From positions 1 through 39,666 of the forward strand of contig CANQNH010000005.1 of the NCBI GenBank assembly GCA_947625165.1: DNA of 39,666 bases. Reading direction: 5' to 3'. The stretch comes from an uncultured Clostridia bacterium (lineage in GTDB: Bacteria; Bacillota; Clostridia; Christensenellales; UBA1242). Each line of letters opens with the position of its first letter. The first letter of the stretch is position 1. The notes under the pieces are model-generated. The model was not told where the DNA came from, searched no databases, and saw only the letters and a program-made list of their open reading frames with translations. Shown here one piece after another: positions 16,115 through 24,470 of this stretch. A program made the translations under genes and the position numbers.

Positions 16115-17482
16115 ATGAAATATGATGTGATTATTGTCGGTGCAGGCCCAGGTGGAATTTTTTCGGCATACGAACTTGTCAAGCAGAACGCCAACTTGAA
16201 AATTGCTGTTTTTGAGATGGGACACGAACTTTCAAAGCGTAAATGTCCGATTGGCGACAAGGTGAAAACTTGCATAAAGTGTCCAACCTGCTCCATTATG
16301 AGTGGTTTTGGCGGTGCAGGGGCTTTTTCTGACGGAAAATTCAACATCACAAACGATTTCGGCGGACATTTGTTTGAGTTTATTGGCAAAAAGCGTGCAC
16401 TGGAACTTATGAATTATGTTGACGAAATCAATTTAAGCCACGGCGGGCAAGGAGCAAAACTTTACTCCACCGAAGGAACAAGGTTCAAAAAGTTGTGTTT
16501 GGAACACGACCTGCATCTGCTCAATGCTTCTGTTCGACATTTGGGGACGGACATAAATTTTGTTGTTCTGCAAAATCTTTATGCTGAGCTGAAAAGCAGG
16601 GTTGATTTCTTCTTTGACACACCGGTTGAGGCAATCAAGGTTGTGGGCAAAGGTTTTGAAATTGTTGCAAAAAATGGGACATTCTCTTGTGACCACTGCA
16701 TTGTTTCCGTTGGTCGAAGTGGAAGCAAATGGATGGAAAAAATATGTCAGGATTTGAACATCCCAACCGAATCCAATCGTGTTGACATCGGAGTGCGCGT
16801 GGAACTTCCTGCTGAGGTGTTTTCACATATCACAGACGAACTCTATGAGGGAAAGATTGTTTACTACACGAAAAAATATAACGACAGAGTGCGAACTTTT
16901 TGTATGAACCCGAAAGGTGCGGTTGTCAACGAAAACACAAACGGCATCATCACTGTGAACGGGCACAGCTTTGAGGACCCAAGCAAGCAGACAGAAAACA
17001 CAAATTTTGCCCTTCTTGTTTCAAAAACATTTTCAGAGCCTTTCAAGGATTCAAACGGCTATGGCGAAGCGATTGCAAGGCTTTCAAATATGCTTGGAGG
17101 AGGGGTGATTGTGCAGAGGTTTGGCGATTTGATAAGAGGACGTCGCTCAACGCAAAAGCGTATTGATGAGTGTTTTGTGACACCAACCTTGCAAGCAACG
17201 CCAGGCGATTTGAGCCTTGTTCTTCCAAAGCGTATTCTTGACGGCATCATTGAGATGATTTTTGCTCTCGACAAAGTTGCACCGGGCACAGCAAACGATG
17301 ACACTCTTCTTTATGGCGTTGAGGTGAAATTCTACACAATGGCTGTGGAGGTTGACAACAACTTGCAAACGCGTTTTGAGGGGCTTTATGTGATTGGCGA
17401 TGGAAGTGGAGTGACGGAGTCACTTTCGCAGGCATCGGCAAGTGGAATTTATGTTGCGCAAGACATTTTGAAAAAGATTTGA
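16115..17482 (+). CDS. FAD-dependent dehydrogenase of the COG2509 type
   Basis: 455 residues. Rossmann FAD-binding start VIIVGAGPGGIFSAYEL (5-21) with the GxGxxG loop at 9-14, and a C-terminal FAD-contact block GLYVIGDGSGVTESLSQA. The family mark is a cysteine cluster (C44, C53, C56, C59) followed by SGFGGAGAFSDGKFN (63-77). COG2509 proteins are putative flavin dehydrogenases without an assigned substrate, so only flavin chemistry can be inferred. ATG 16115 follows GAGGAGG; the earlier ORF start at 16043 overlaps the promoter. The next gene begins 117 bp downstream, possibly co-transcribed. Confidence 0.9.
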   Translation: MKYDVIIVGAGPGGIFSAYELVKQNANLKIAVFEMGHELSKRKCPIGDKVKTCIKCPTCSIMSGFGGAGAFSDGKFNITNDFGGHLFEFIGKKRALELMNYVDEINLSHGGQGAKLYSTEGTRFKKLCLEHDLHLLNASVRHLGTDINFVVLQNLYAELKSRVDFFFDTPVEAIKVVGKGFEIVAKNGTFSCDHCIVSVGRSGSKWMEKICQDLNIPTESNRVDIGVRVELPAEVFSHITDELYEGKIVYYTKKYNDRVRTFCMNPKGAVVNENTNGIITVNGHSFEDPSKQTENTNFALLVSKTFSEPFKDSNGYGEAIARLSNMLGGGVIVQRFGDLIRGRRSTQKRIDECFVTPTLQATPGDLSLVLPKRILDGIIEMIFALDKVAPGTANDDTLLYGVEVKFYTMAVEVDNNLQTRFEGLYVIGDGSGVTESLSQASASGIYVAQDILKKI

Positions 17483-17599
17483 GCCAATTTCTTGGGGTGT
17501 TTTCGACATTTAATATTTTTCAGAATATTTTTGCTGTTCGGGCCGACAAAAAAAGGAAAAGAAAAATTTTAAGAATAAAAAACAAAAAGGCATGGGGCA

Positions 17600-18787
17600 A
17601 TGAAACAAGTCGTGGAAATTTCAAAAGAAGAAATTGCAGATTTTTTGCAGCGGGTGTATGCAAACGAAAAAGTAAAAAATTATGTTCAACAATGTTCAAG
17701 TTTGGACAAGGCGGAAAACCTAAATGATATGTTTGGAGATTTTTTGGTCAACTATGCTGTTTCAACCGCTGATTTTTCTGACCAGAGCATCTCAGTGCTT
17801 GCGGATGAGATCGGAAAAACATATCTAAATGCAAAAACCTATATTTCTCGGGAAGATGTTTTTTTGAAGGCGGTTGTGCCACATATGCTTGACATTGTGG
17901 CCGCTCAACTTGATATCAAAAATCCGCATTCTGTTCAAGATTTGGCTTTGATTGCATCTGCTGTTGAAAGTCAAAACAAAAGCAACCGATTTTCAACACA
18001 TTCTTTTAATGGTGCGCTTTTTGATGAGGTTGACAAGAATGGTCTTGACATTTCAAAGGAAAAGTTTGTTGACGAACTCAATCTTCTTGCAAGATATGGG
18101 CTTGCCACGCCTTTTCGGAAGGGCGAACTTCTTGTGTGCGAACTTTCTTATGCAAGTTTTGGCTATTTGCACAAAAATCCTGAGAGGATTTATATGACTT
18201 TTAAGGGGCTGCAAAAACAAGGAAATGACCAAACACTGAGGGAATATTTGCTTGAAGGGCTGACACAACAACTGCAAGAACTTGCTTGTGACGACCAGAA
18301 AAAGAAAGAATTGTTTGACATCGGCAAGAAAATTGTGGAATATTACACCTCATCAAACGATGTTTGTATGGCTGTGTTGAAAAACAGGAACAAAACAAGC
18401 AATCCAACATTGTTTTCTCTTGAATTTATGCTTAACAATTTGTCGGGGATTGTTTTCAAAATTCCGCTTTCCATACGGAAAAACCTTCCGCAAAAGGAAT
18501 TTGCTTCTGCCTGCCGAGAGAAGAATGTTGAAGCTGTTGACCGCATGTTGCAGGAGTGGGTAAAGGCATATCCAGAAATTTCATCGACCATTGAAAAAGC
18601 CAAAGAAGATGCTTTTGTTGATGCACTTTGCAGCGCCGCGCTAAACAATTTTTCAAATGCTTATGCTGACGGACATATCGTGCCAAATGGTCGCTTGGAA
18701 AGAAATGATTTTGCACTTGCAAAATTTGAAGATGCAGTGAAAACCTATCCAACCTTGCATAAAGAAGCACCGACAAAACAGATTTGA
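17600..18787 (+). CDS. unrecognised protein, 395 residues
   Basis: I do not recognise a family. The protein is soluble-looking, mostly helical and without a signal peptide or membrane segment. A readable block is HSFNGALFDEVDKNGLDISK (about 134-153), followed by an ELNLLARYGLATPF helix and LSYASFGYLHKNPERIYMTF; this could be a winged-helix or a substrate-binding surface, but I see no catalytic motif. The Shine-Dalgarno site is weak (GGGG 4 bases before ATG). It lies between a flavoprotein and a PLP enzyme, 49 bp before the latter, suggesting one transcript. Confidence 0.8.
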   Translation: MKQVVEISKEEIADFLQRVYANEKVKNYVQQCSSLDKAENLNDMFGDFLVNYAVSTADFSDQSISVLADEIGKTYLNAKTYISREDVFLKAVVPHMLDIVAAQLDIKNPHSVQDLALIASAVESQNKSNRFSTHSFNGALFDEVDKNGLDISKEKFVDELNLLARYGLATPFRKGELLVCELSYASFGYLHKNPERIYMTFKGLQKQGNDQTLREYLLEGLTQQLQELACDDQKKKELFDIGKKIVEYYTSSNDVCMAVLKNRNKTSNPTLFSLEFMLNNLSGIVFKIPLSIRKNLPQKEFASACREKNVEAVDRMLQEWVKAYPEISSTIEKAKEDAFVDALCSAALNNFSNAYADGHIVPNGRLERNDFALAKFEDAVKTYPTLHKEAPTKQI

Positions 18788-18836
18788 AAGGAAAAAAATT
18801 TGAAAATTGATTTTTGAGAAAAATGGAGAAAGATTT

Positions 18837-20081
18837 ATGAAGAAGGCGGAAAAAAGTGCATCAAGAGTGGAAAAAAGCAAAAGTGAACTTGAAGAAATCG
18901 AAAAAAGTTTGAGGCCAAAGTTTGAAGAAATTGAGCAGGTGGCATTTTTCAATCAAAAAAAGGTGTTGGATGCTTTTCGCGAGATTGGAGTGACAACTTC
19001 GCACTTTGTTGGCACAACGGGCTATGGCTACACCGACCGTGGCCGTGATGATTTTGCAAGATTGGTGGCAAAAATTTTCGGTGCCGAGGATGCGATATGC
19101 TCTCCGCATCTGACTTGTGGCACGCACACAATCGCAACAGCACTGTATGGGCTTTTGCGTCCAAATGATTTGATGATTTCCATCACGGGAGAACTTTATG
19201 ACACTCTCAATGACACTCTTTATGGCGCTGACAACGGCAGTTTGGAAAGTTTGGGTGTGAAATTTGAATTTTTGGACCTTGTTGACGACCACTTTGATGA
19301 GAAGCGAATTTTGAGCGAAGTGAAAAAACATAAGCCAAGAGTTGTTTTTGTTCAGAAATCGAGGGGTTATTCCTCACGAAAGGCCCTTTCTTGTGATGAG
19401 ATGGCGCCGATTTTTGCGAAAATCAAAGACGCATCTCCGGAAACATTTATCGTTGTTGACAACTGTTATGGCGAATTTGTTGAAACAAAAGAGCCAACAG
19501 AGGTTGGAGCGGATGTTGTTATGGGCTCGTTCATAAAAAATCTGGGCGGTTCACTCGCGGCAACGGGCGGCTATATTGTTGGAACAAAAAAGGCGATTGA
19601 AAAAATTGAAAACCGCTTCACTTGTCCATCACTCAAACGCGAAACGGGAAGTTATGAAGCGGGCTATCGTTTGTTCTATCAAGGTTTGTTTCTTGCCCCA
19701 CACATTGTCAGCCAAGCGCTGAAAGGTGGGCTGCTTGTGGGCGAAGTTATGAAACAAAAGGGGCATCGCGTCATTCCAGACACAAACGAGAAATGCTATG
19801 ACATCATCAAAAGCATTGTTTTTGACACCGAAGAGGAGTTGATTTCTTTTGTTCAACTCATTCAAAAATTGTCACCTGTTGACAGCAGTTTTGTGCCGAT
19901 GCCTTACGCGATGGCGGGCTATACGACCGATGTCATTATGGCGGCAGGAACGTTTGTTGAGGGGGCATCGCTGGAACTTTCGTGTGACAGCCCAATCAAG
20001 AAGCCGTATATTGCCTATTTTCAAGGCGGCATCACCTATGAGCAACTCAAAATTTTGGCTGAGGAGTTGCAAAATCGCTGA
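18837..20081 (+). CDS. PLP-dependent methionine gamma-lyase family protein (Alum_res, YnbB type)
   Basis: 414 residues of the COG4100 'aluminum resistance' family, a branch of fold-type I PLP enzymes. Motifs: TTGYGYTDRGRD (60-71), CGTHTIATALYG (94-105), PLP-contacting D208 in VVDNCYGEF, and the Schiff-base lysine K234 in GSFIKNLGG. Then FTCPSLKRETGSYEAGYRLFYQGLF, typical of the family. The likely reaction is a gamma-lyase on a sulfur amino acid, but the substrate is not fixed in this group. Start ATG 18837 follows GGAGAAAG; an upstream ATG at 18807 lacks a site. Confidence 0.9.
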   Translation: MKKAEKSASRVEKSKSELEEIEKSLRPKFEEIEQVAFFNQKKVLDAFREIGVTTSHFVGTTGYGYTDRGRDDFARLVAKIFGAEDAICSPHLTCGTHTIATALYGLLRPNDLMISITGELYDTLNDTLYGADNGSLESLGVKFEFLDLVDDHFDEKRILSEVKKHKPRVVFVQKSRGYSSRKALSCDEMAPIFAKIKDASPETFIVVDNCYGEFVETKEPTEVGADVVMGSFIKNLGGSLAATGGYIVGTKKAIEKIENRFTCPSLKRETGSYEAGYRLFYQGLFLAPHIVSQALKGGLLVGEVMKQKGHRVIPDTNEKCYDIIKSIVFDTEEELISFVQLIQKLSPVDSSFVPMPYAMAGYTTDVIMAAGTFVEGASLELSCDSPIKKPYIAYFQGGITYEQLKILAEELQNR

Positions 20082-20275
20082 TGTGCTTTTGAAGTCATCG
20101 AGAGGGGGAAAAGCACAAGATGCACAAAATTGATGACATAAAACAACTGCTTGCAAAACAATTGTAGTTTTAAGATTTTGCAAAACTTGCGGAAATAAGT
20201 TAAAATTTTTGTGAGAATTTAGAAATAAACACAATTTTTGATTGATTTTGAAAATATTTAATCATAAATCAGAAA

Positions 20276-20310
20276 GAAAGCCTGAGCAAAATCGGCTTTT
20301 TCTCTTTTTT
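20276..20310 (+). terminator. intrinsic terminator after the PLP enzyme gene
   Basis: AAAGCC (20277-20282) pairs with GGCTTT (20294-20299) around an 11-base loop; a T/C-rich run with T6 follows. It closes the 16115-20081 unit. Confidence 0.7.
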
Positions 20311-20346
20311 GTTATTTTTTACATTTAAAATCAATAAACATAAACT

Positions 20347-20970
20347 ATGGTCAGGTCATTGAAAACTTCCTCCTTTTTTGATGGATTGAAATATTCTTGC
20401 ATCGGAGCGGTGCGGGCGAACAAGTGGAAAATTGCTGTCATTGTGGCGCTTGTCCTGTGCGGCATCGGTGTGGGCGTGTTTGTGGCAGTCAAATATAACA
20501 CTTCATATCAACTCTATCAACTGCGCGAAATTGATTTGCAAGATTTTTATTCAGGGTTTGCAGCCTCATCTTCCGCATTTTTGTCACGCACAATGTCACT
20601 TTTTGTCAATTTGATTTTGATTGTGTTGCTTGCACTGTCACCCTATCTTTTTCCATTTGCCTGTGCGTTGTTTGTTTTCCGTGCCTATCTTTTCGGCTTG
20701 AATTTTGCACTGATTTTTGTTTTCTATGGCATAGGCTCACTTTTCACTGCGGTCATCATCATTTTGCCGTGCCAGATGCTGACGCTGTTTGTGATGATTT
20801 TGTTCTATCTTCTTCTGCGGCAACTCAATCAAAATTGCAAGCGATATGGTGGGGTTGATGTGAACAGGCTTGTTTTTGTGATTGGCGGATTTATTGCTCT
20901 TGTTCTTCTCAATTTGGTGGAAACTCTTTTGCTTTGCCTGCTCAGTGGGCGCGTGATTTTGGTCATTTAG
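20347..20970 (+). CDS. SpoIIM-like membrane protein
   Basis: 207 residues, about five hydrophobic segments (28-50, 83-105, 108-130, 132-158, 172-200) with a short soluble loop after the first. Shape and the neighbouring dacF match SpoIIM, a mother-cell membrane protein of the DMP engulfment machinery that recruits SpoIID and SpoIIP. Sequence similarity alone would not prove it: the segment FRAYLFGLNFALIFVFYG and the loop IIILPCQMLTLFV are what I used. The ATG has no visible Shine-Dalgarno site (the upstream DNA is A/T only), so a different start or leaderless translation is possible. Confidence 0.55.
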   Translation: MVRSLKTSSFFDGLKYSCIGAVRANKWKIAVIVALVLCGIGVGVFVAVKYNTSYQLYQLREIDLQDFYSGFAASSSAFLSRTMSLFVNLILIVLLALSPYLFPFACALFVFRAYLFGLNFALIFVFYGIGSLFTAVIIILPCQMLTLFVMILFYLLLRQLNQNCKRYGGVDVNRLVFVIGGFIALVLLNLVETLLLCLLSGRVILVI

Positions 20971-20994
20971 AAAAATTTTGAGGCTTTCAACCTT

Positions 20995-21024
20995 GCATAT
21001 TTTCAGACAAATTTGGAAAATCTA
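20995..21024 (+). promoter_or_regulatory. candidate sigma-F/sigma-G promoter of dacF
   Basis: GCATA (20995-20999) matches the sigma-F -35 (GYATA) and GGAAAATCTA (21015-21024) matches the -10 GGNNANANTR at all but one fixed position; spacer 15 bp. B. subtilis dacF is forespore expressed, which fits. Confidence 0.45.
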
Positions 21025-21047
21025 AAAGCATCGAAAGGAGTTTTAAG

Positions 21048-22211
21048 ATGAAAAGATTTTCAATATGTTGTGTGGTATGCATACTTATGCTCGCAATATT
21101 TTGTGGTAGTATGCAAACTCTGTGGGTTGGCATCGCTTATGCCGCATCGGACATCGACATCACAAGCAAGAGTGCAATTTTGGTGGAGTTTGACAGCGAT
21201 GAGGTGCTTTATGCCAAAAACGAAACGGACCATTTGCCTGTTGCAAGTATGGTGAAGATGATGACGATTTTGATTTCCTTGGAAGAACTTGAGGAGGGAA
21301 ATGTGGCGCTTGACACAAAAATCACCACAACTGAGAATGCATCAAGCATGGGTGGCTCGCAAGTTTTTCTGGACCCATATGTTGAATATCGGTTTGAGGA
21401 TTTGTTGAAGTCGGTGATTATGGCTTCCGCAAACGATGCAAGTGTTGCTTTGGCGGAATATTTTAATGGCAACGAAAATGCGTTCACAAACAGAATGAAC
21501 AAACGCGCCAAGGAACTTGGGATGAATGACACACACTATGCAAACTGCACGGGTCTGCCTGCACCAGAGCAATATTCGTCCGCAAAAGACACCGCAATTT
21601 TGCTGAAAGAGATTTTGAAATATGACACCTATCACACTTACAGCACAATTTGGATGGACGAGTTGACACATCCATCTGGGCGCAAAACTGAACTTGTCAA
21701 CACAAATAGATTGATAAGATACTATCAAGGATGTGACGGTGGAAAAACCGGCTCAACAAACGAGGCTGGGTGTTGCTTGGGGGCATCAGCAGTGCGAAAT
21801 GATATGCGTTTGATTTCGGTTGTTGTTGGTGCAGAAAACAGCAAAACAAGATTTAATGAAAGTGCAACACTGTTCAACTATGGCTTCAACAACTTTGAGG
21901 CGCAAAAACTTGTTGACAGTGCAGTGGAAATTGCCAATTTGCCTGTGAGCAAAGGAAAGGTTGACAGCACGCCAGTGTTTGCAAGTGACGATTTCACTGC
22001 TGTTGTGAAAAAAGGCGACAAGACGGGATATGAAGTCAGTGTTGAAACAAATGAAAAAGTTTATGCACCAGCAAAAGCAGGCGATGTTGTTGGAACGGCG
22101 ACTGTTACAAGAGATGGCAACATTGTCAAAAAAATTCCAATTGTTGTGAAGGACGATGTCAAACATTTGTCATACTTTGAAACAGCAAGTGGCATCTTGA
22201 AAAAATGGTGA
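21048..22211 (+). CDS. dacF: D-alanyl-D-alanine carboxypeptidase (DacF/PBP5 type)
   Basis: 387 residues. Removes the terminal D-Ala from peptidoglycan stem peptides outside the membrane. Signal peptide 1-33 ends at AYAA. Active site: SMVK (67-70), SAN (127-129), KTG (233-235). A C-terminal beta domain (about 280-370) is present. AAAGGAG precedes the ATG. The signal-peptide codons overlap a palindromic repeat copy (see copy C), giving an unusually Cys-rich leader (C at 7, 8, 11, 19). The neighbour SpoIIM-like gene and the sigma-F-like promoter suggest a sporulation role rather than vegetative PBP5. Confidence 0.92.
   Translation: MKRFSICCVVCILMLAIFCGSMQTLWVGIAYAASDIDITSKSAILVEFDSDEVLYAKNETDHLPVASMVKMMTILISLEELEEGNVALDTKITTTENASSMGGSQVFLDPYVEYRFEDLLKSVIMASANDASVALAEYFNGNENAFTNRMNKRAKELGMNDTHYANCTGLPAPEQYSSAKDTAILLKEILKYDTYHTYSTIWMDELTHPSGRKTELVNTNRLIRYYQGCDGGKTGSTNEAGCCLGASAVRNDMRLISVVVGAENSKTRFNESATLFNYGFNNFEAQKLVDSAVEIANLPVSKGKVDSTPVFASDDFTAVVKKGDKTGYEVSVETNEKVYAPAKAGDVVGTATVTRDGNIVKKIPIVVKDDVKHLSYFETASGILKKW
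21061..21115. repeat. palindromic repeat family, copy C (inside dacF)
   Basis: Two half-sites in the same orientation, 21061-21081 (ATGTTGTGTGGTATGCA) and 21094-21115 (TTTTGTGGTAGTATGCA), 33 bases apart. They encode part of the DacF signal peptide. Confidence 0.55.
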
Positions 22212-22262
22212 TGTTTTGAAAAGATGATGAAAAAACAAAAAAATAAATGGTTGAAAACAAAA

Positions 22263-22292
22263 AAAATAAAGCCAAAATTGGCTTTATTTTTC
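22263..22292. terminator. bidirectional terminator between dacF and the PadR gene
   Basis: AATAAAGCC (22265-22273) pairs with GGCTTTATT (22280-22288), loop AAAATT, T run on each strand. It serves the convergent dacF and padR-type genes. Confidence 0.85.
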
Positions 22293-22327
22293 ATCTTTAA
22301 AAACGCTTTTTCAATCTTGCAAAATTT

Positions 22328-24181
22328 TTATCTTGAAAAGTGTCTATACAAAAACTTTTTGATGTAGTAATTCAATGGGAAGCACAAAAGCATCGCATAG
22401 ATTGGAAGCACAAGCGAGGTGATGTATGGCAGCATATTTTCGTATTGCATTCCGCAGATAATGTTGACAATGACAACAATCACAATTGACAGCACAAAAA
22501 TTGCCCAATTCACAACACTATTATAGAGAAGTGTTGCCTTCTTGCTGGCAAACCATTTCAGGCGAACAAGTGTGAAAATGGTGTATAGGAAGAAAAGAAT
22601 TGGAATGGTGTAGAACATAAAATTTGTGGTTGGGTTGAGGAATTTTGTTGCATATGCAATTCCATAAATCACCGCTGCTCCAACACCTGACAAAAACAGC
22701 AGGACAATTGAACTTATGAACAACAAAAAGTTTGTGTTGTGGTTTCTTTCAACTTTTGATGATTGATATTCCTTAAATTCAATTCCGTGACCATTATAGT
22801 ATTTTTTGAGGGTGCTATAGTCCACAAAACTGTCAACTTTTGCACAGTTTTCGGTTTCAACCTTTGCGGCAGCAGCAGGGGACTGTTTTTGGGCAGGCTT
22901 AGCGGATTTTTCTTGTTGCTGTTCCTGCTCTTTTTCTTTCTTGCGTTCAAACAACTTTGACATCATATCTTTGTAAGTTGGCTCCAAATTGGAGTTTCTT
23001 TTTGGTGCAGGCAGATTTTCGGTTGTCACGCTGATTTCAATGTCGGGAGGAGTGATTTTCTTTTGAACAGGCACTTCGTCATATCTTGAAGTGATGAAAA
23101 CAGCATCATCATCTGGTTGAACTTGCGAAATGATTTCCTCTTGCTGATGTTGTTGCGGCGCAGTTTGTTGCATTGGTTGGGCGGCAGGCTGCGGATTTTC
23201 AAAGGTTGGTTGATATGCAAAATTTGAGCGCTCTTTTGGAGGCTCTTGTGACGAAAAACCCTTGTTTCTTGCTGAAAGCAAAGATGCCTTCAATTCTTCA
23301 ATACGCGCCCTTTGAATTTCTTGGTCTTGCTCTGTTTCATAAACAACATCCATCTCAATTTGATTTTCGGCAAAACTTTTGCGTTTGCGGAATTTTTTGA
23401 GTTCACTTGAAGTGTCAAAAATACGCTGATTTTCGTCTTTTTCCTCAGTTGTCAGGCGCTCATCATCTGCAAGGAGAACGGCATCATCGCGCTTTTCTTC
23501 TTCCTGCAAGTTTGTTTGATTGAAATCCATCCTCTCTTGTGCCGCAACTGTGCGGTCACCAAAAAGATTGGTTGTGTATTGCGAGTTTGTTTGTGAATTT
23601 GTTTCCGAGTTGTTTTGTGTGCTTGTCTGTGATTGATAGGTCTCATTTTGCGAAACATTTTCTTGCTCTTCCACCTTTTCCTCAACAGGCAGCGAAAAGA
23701 TGTCCATTTGATTTTCAACAACATTGTTTTCTTGTTTTTTTTCTGACCTTTCTTCCTCTTTTGCAGTGGTTTGCTGACCATTCACCAGATTGAAAATGTT
23801 GTCTTGCTGCATAATGGTTGGGGTGGAGATGCGTTCTTCAACAAAAACGGCATCATCTTTTGGCTCTTCTTCCTCTTCCTCAGATGTGAAATTTGCATTT
23901 TGAAACTCAAGCGAAAGTTGTGCATATTCACGCTTGCCATCGGTTGTGATGGTGTAGTAATGGCGTTTGCCACCCAATTCGCTGTCGCCCCAATATGACG
24001 AAGAAACAAGACCTTTTTTTTCCATTCGGGTGAGGCAGGAATAAAGTGTTGGCTTTTTCAAAACAAAAGCACCGCCCGTCCTTTTTGAGATGTGCTCGAT
24101 GATTTCAAGACCATACTTTGACCCGTCTGCAAGGCTGTCCAAAATCAGATAAGAACTTGCACTTGATGAATTATATGCCAT
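22328..24181 (-). CDS. PadR-family regulator fused to a four-helix membrane domain
   Basis: 617 residues. N-terminus (1-95) is a PadR winged helix: SYLILDSLADGSKYGLEII (10-28), the recognition-helix region VLKKPTLYSCLTRMEKKGLV (40-59) and GKRHYYTITTDGK. Residues 96-480 are Glu/Gln-rich and disordered, with a short motif repeated three times: DDAVF (109-113), DDAVL (232-236), DDAVF (358-362). Residues 484-606 hold four membrane helices (484-510, 520-543, 555-577, 584-606). Start ATG 24181 follows GGAAAGGAG by 5 bases. A membrane-tethered PadR is unusual; most PadR proteins are small cytoplasmic dimers. Confidence 0.8.
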   Translation of the reverse strand: MAYNSSSASSYLILDSLADGSKYGLEIIEHISKRTGGAFVLKKPTLYSCLTRMEKKGLVSSSYWGDSELGGKRHYYTITTDGKREYAQLSLEFQNANFTSEEEEEEPKDDAVFVEERISTPTIMQQDNIFNLVNGQQTTAKEEERSEKKQENNVVENQMDIFSLPVEEKVEEQENVSQNETYQSQTSTQNNSETNSQTNSQYTTNLFGDRTVAAQERMDFNQTNLQEEEKRDDAVLLADDERLTTEEKDENQRIFDTSSELKKFRKRKSFAENQIEMDVVYETEQDQEIQRARIEELKASLLSARNKGFSSQEPPKERSNFAYQPTFENPQPAAQPMQQTAPQQHQQEEIISQVQPDDDAVFITSRYDEVPVQKKITPPDIEISVTTENLPAPKRNSNLEPTYKDMMSKLFERKKEKEQEQQQEKSAKPAQKQSPAAAAKVETENCAKVDSFVDYSTLKKYYNGHGIEFKEYQSSKVERNHNTNFLLFISSIVLLFLSGVGAAVIYGIAYATKFLNPTTNFMFYTIPILFFLYTIFTLVRLKWFASKKATLLYNSVVNWAIFVLSIVIVVIVNIICGMQYENMLPYITSLVLPIYAMLLCFPLNYYIKKFLYRHFSR

Positions 24182-24280
24182 AAAAACTCCTTTCCAAAAG
24201 TTTTGATGATTTTGCGTCAAAAGTGATGTTTGTTCTGTGGTTGTTGCACAAAATTATTACACAACTTGTTTTTCAATATG

Positions 24281-24298
24281 TATTTTAAACTTAAAATA
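24281..24298. promoter_or_regulatory. palindrome upstream of the PadR gene
   Basis: A perfect 8-base inverted repeat, TATTTTAA / TTAAAATA with AC between, about 100 bp before the PadR start. It could be an autoregulatory operator, although it lacks the ATGT-ACAT form of known PadR sites. Confidence 0.3.
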
Positions 24299-24320
24299 AA
24301 AAAAAGTCAAATTTTTTTGA

Positions 24321-24426
24321 GGTATTATGCAAAAAATTTTATTCTGCATAACACAACAACATATTTGGTGTTATGTGCATAATTCATACAATATGTTGTG
24401 GTGTTATGCAACATTCTGCATTGTTG
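24321..24426. repeat. palindromic repeat family, copy D (cluster of half-sites)
   Basis: A 19-base inverted repeat with one mismatch: 24346-24364 (GCATAACACAACAACATAT) against 24391-24409. Further half-sites lie at 24321-24331 (GGTATTATGCA) and between the arms. The cluster ends just before the metalloprotease promoter. Confidence 0.75.
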
Positions 24427-24435
24427 AAAATTTTG

Positions 24436-24464
24436 TTGCATCAAAAATTTTTTTGTGCTATAAT
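24436..24464 (+). promoter_or_regulatory. promoter giving a leaderless metalloprotease mRNA
   Basis: TTGCAT (24436-24441), 17 bp, TATAAT (24459-24464) with extended TGC. Only six bases separate the -10 from the ATG at 24471, so the expected start point is the ATG itself. Confidence 0.75.
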
Positions 24465-24470
24465 GACAAA

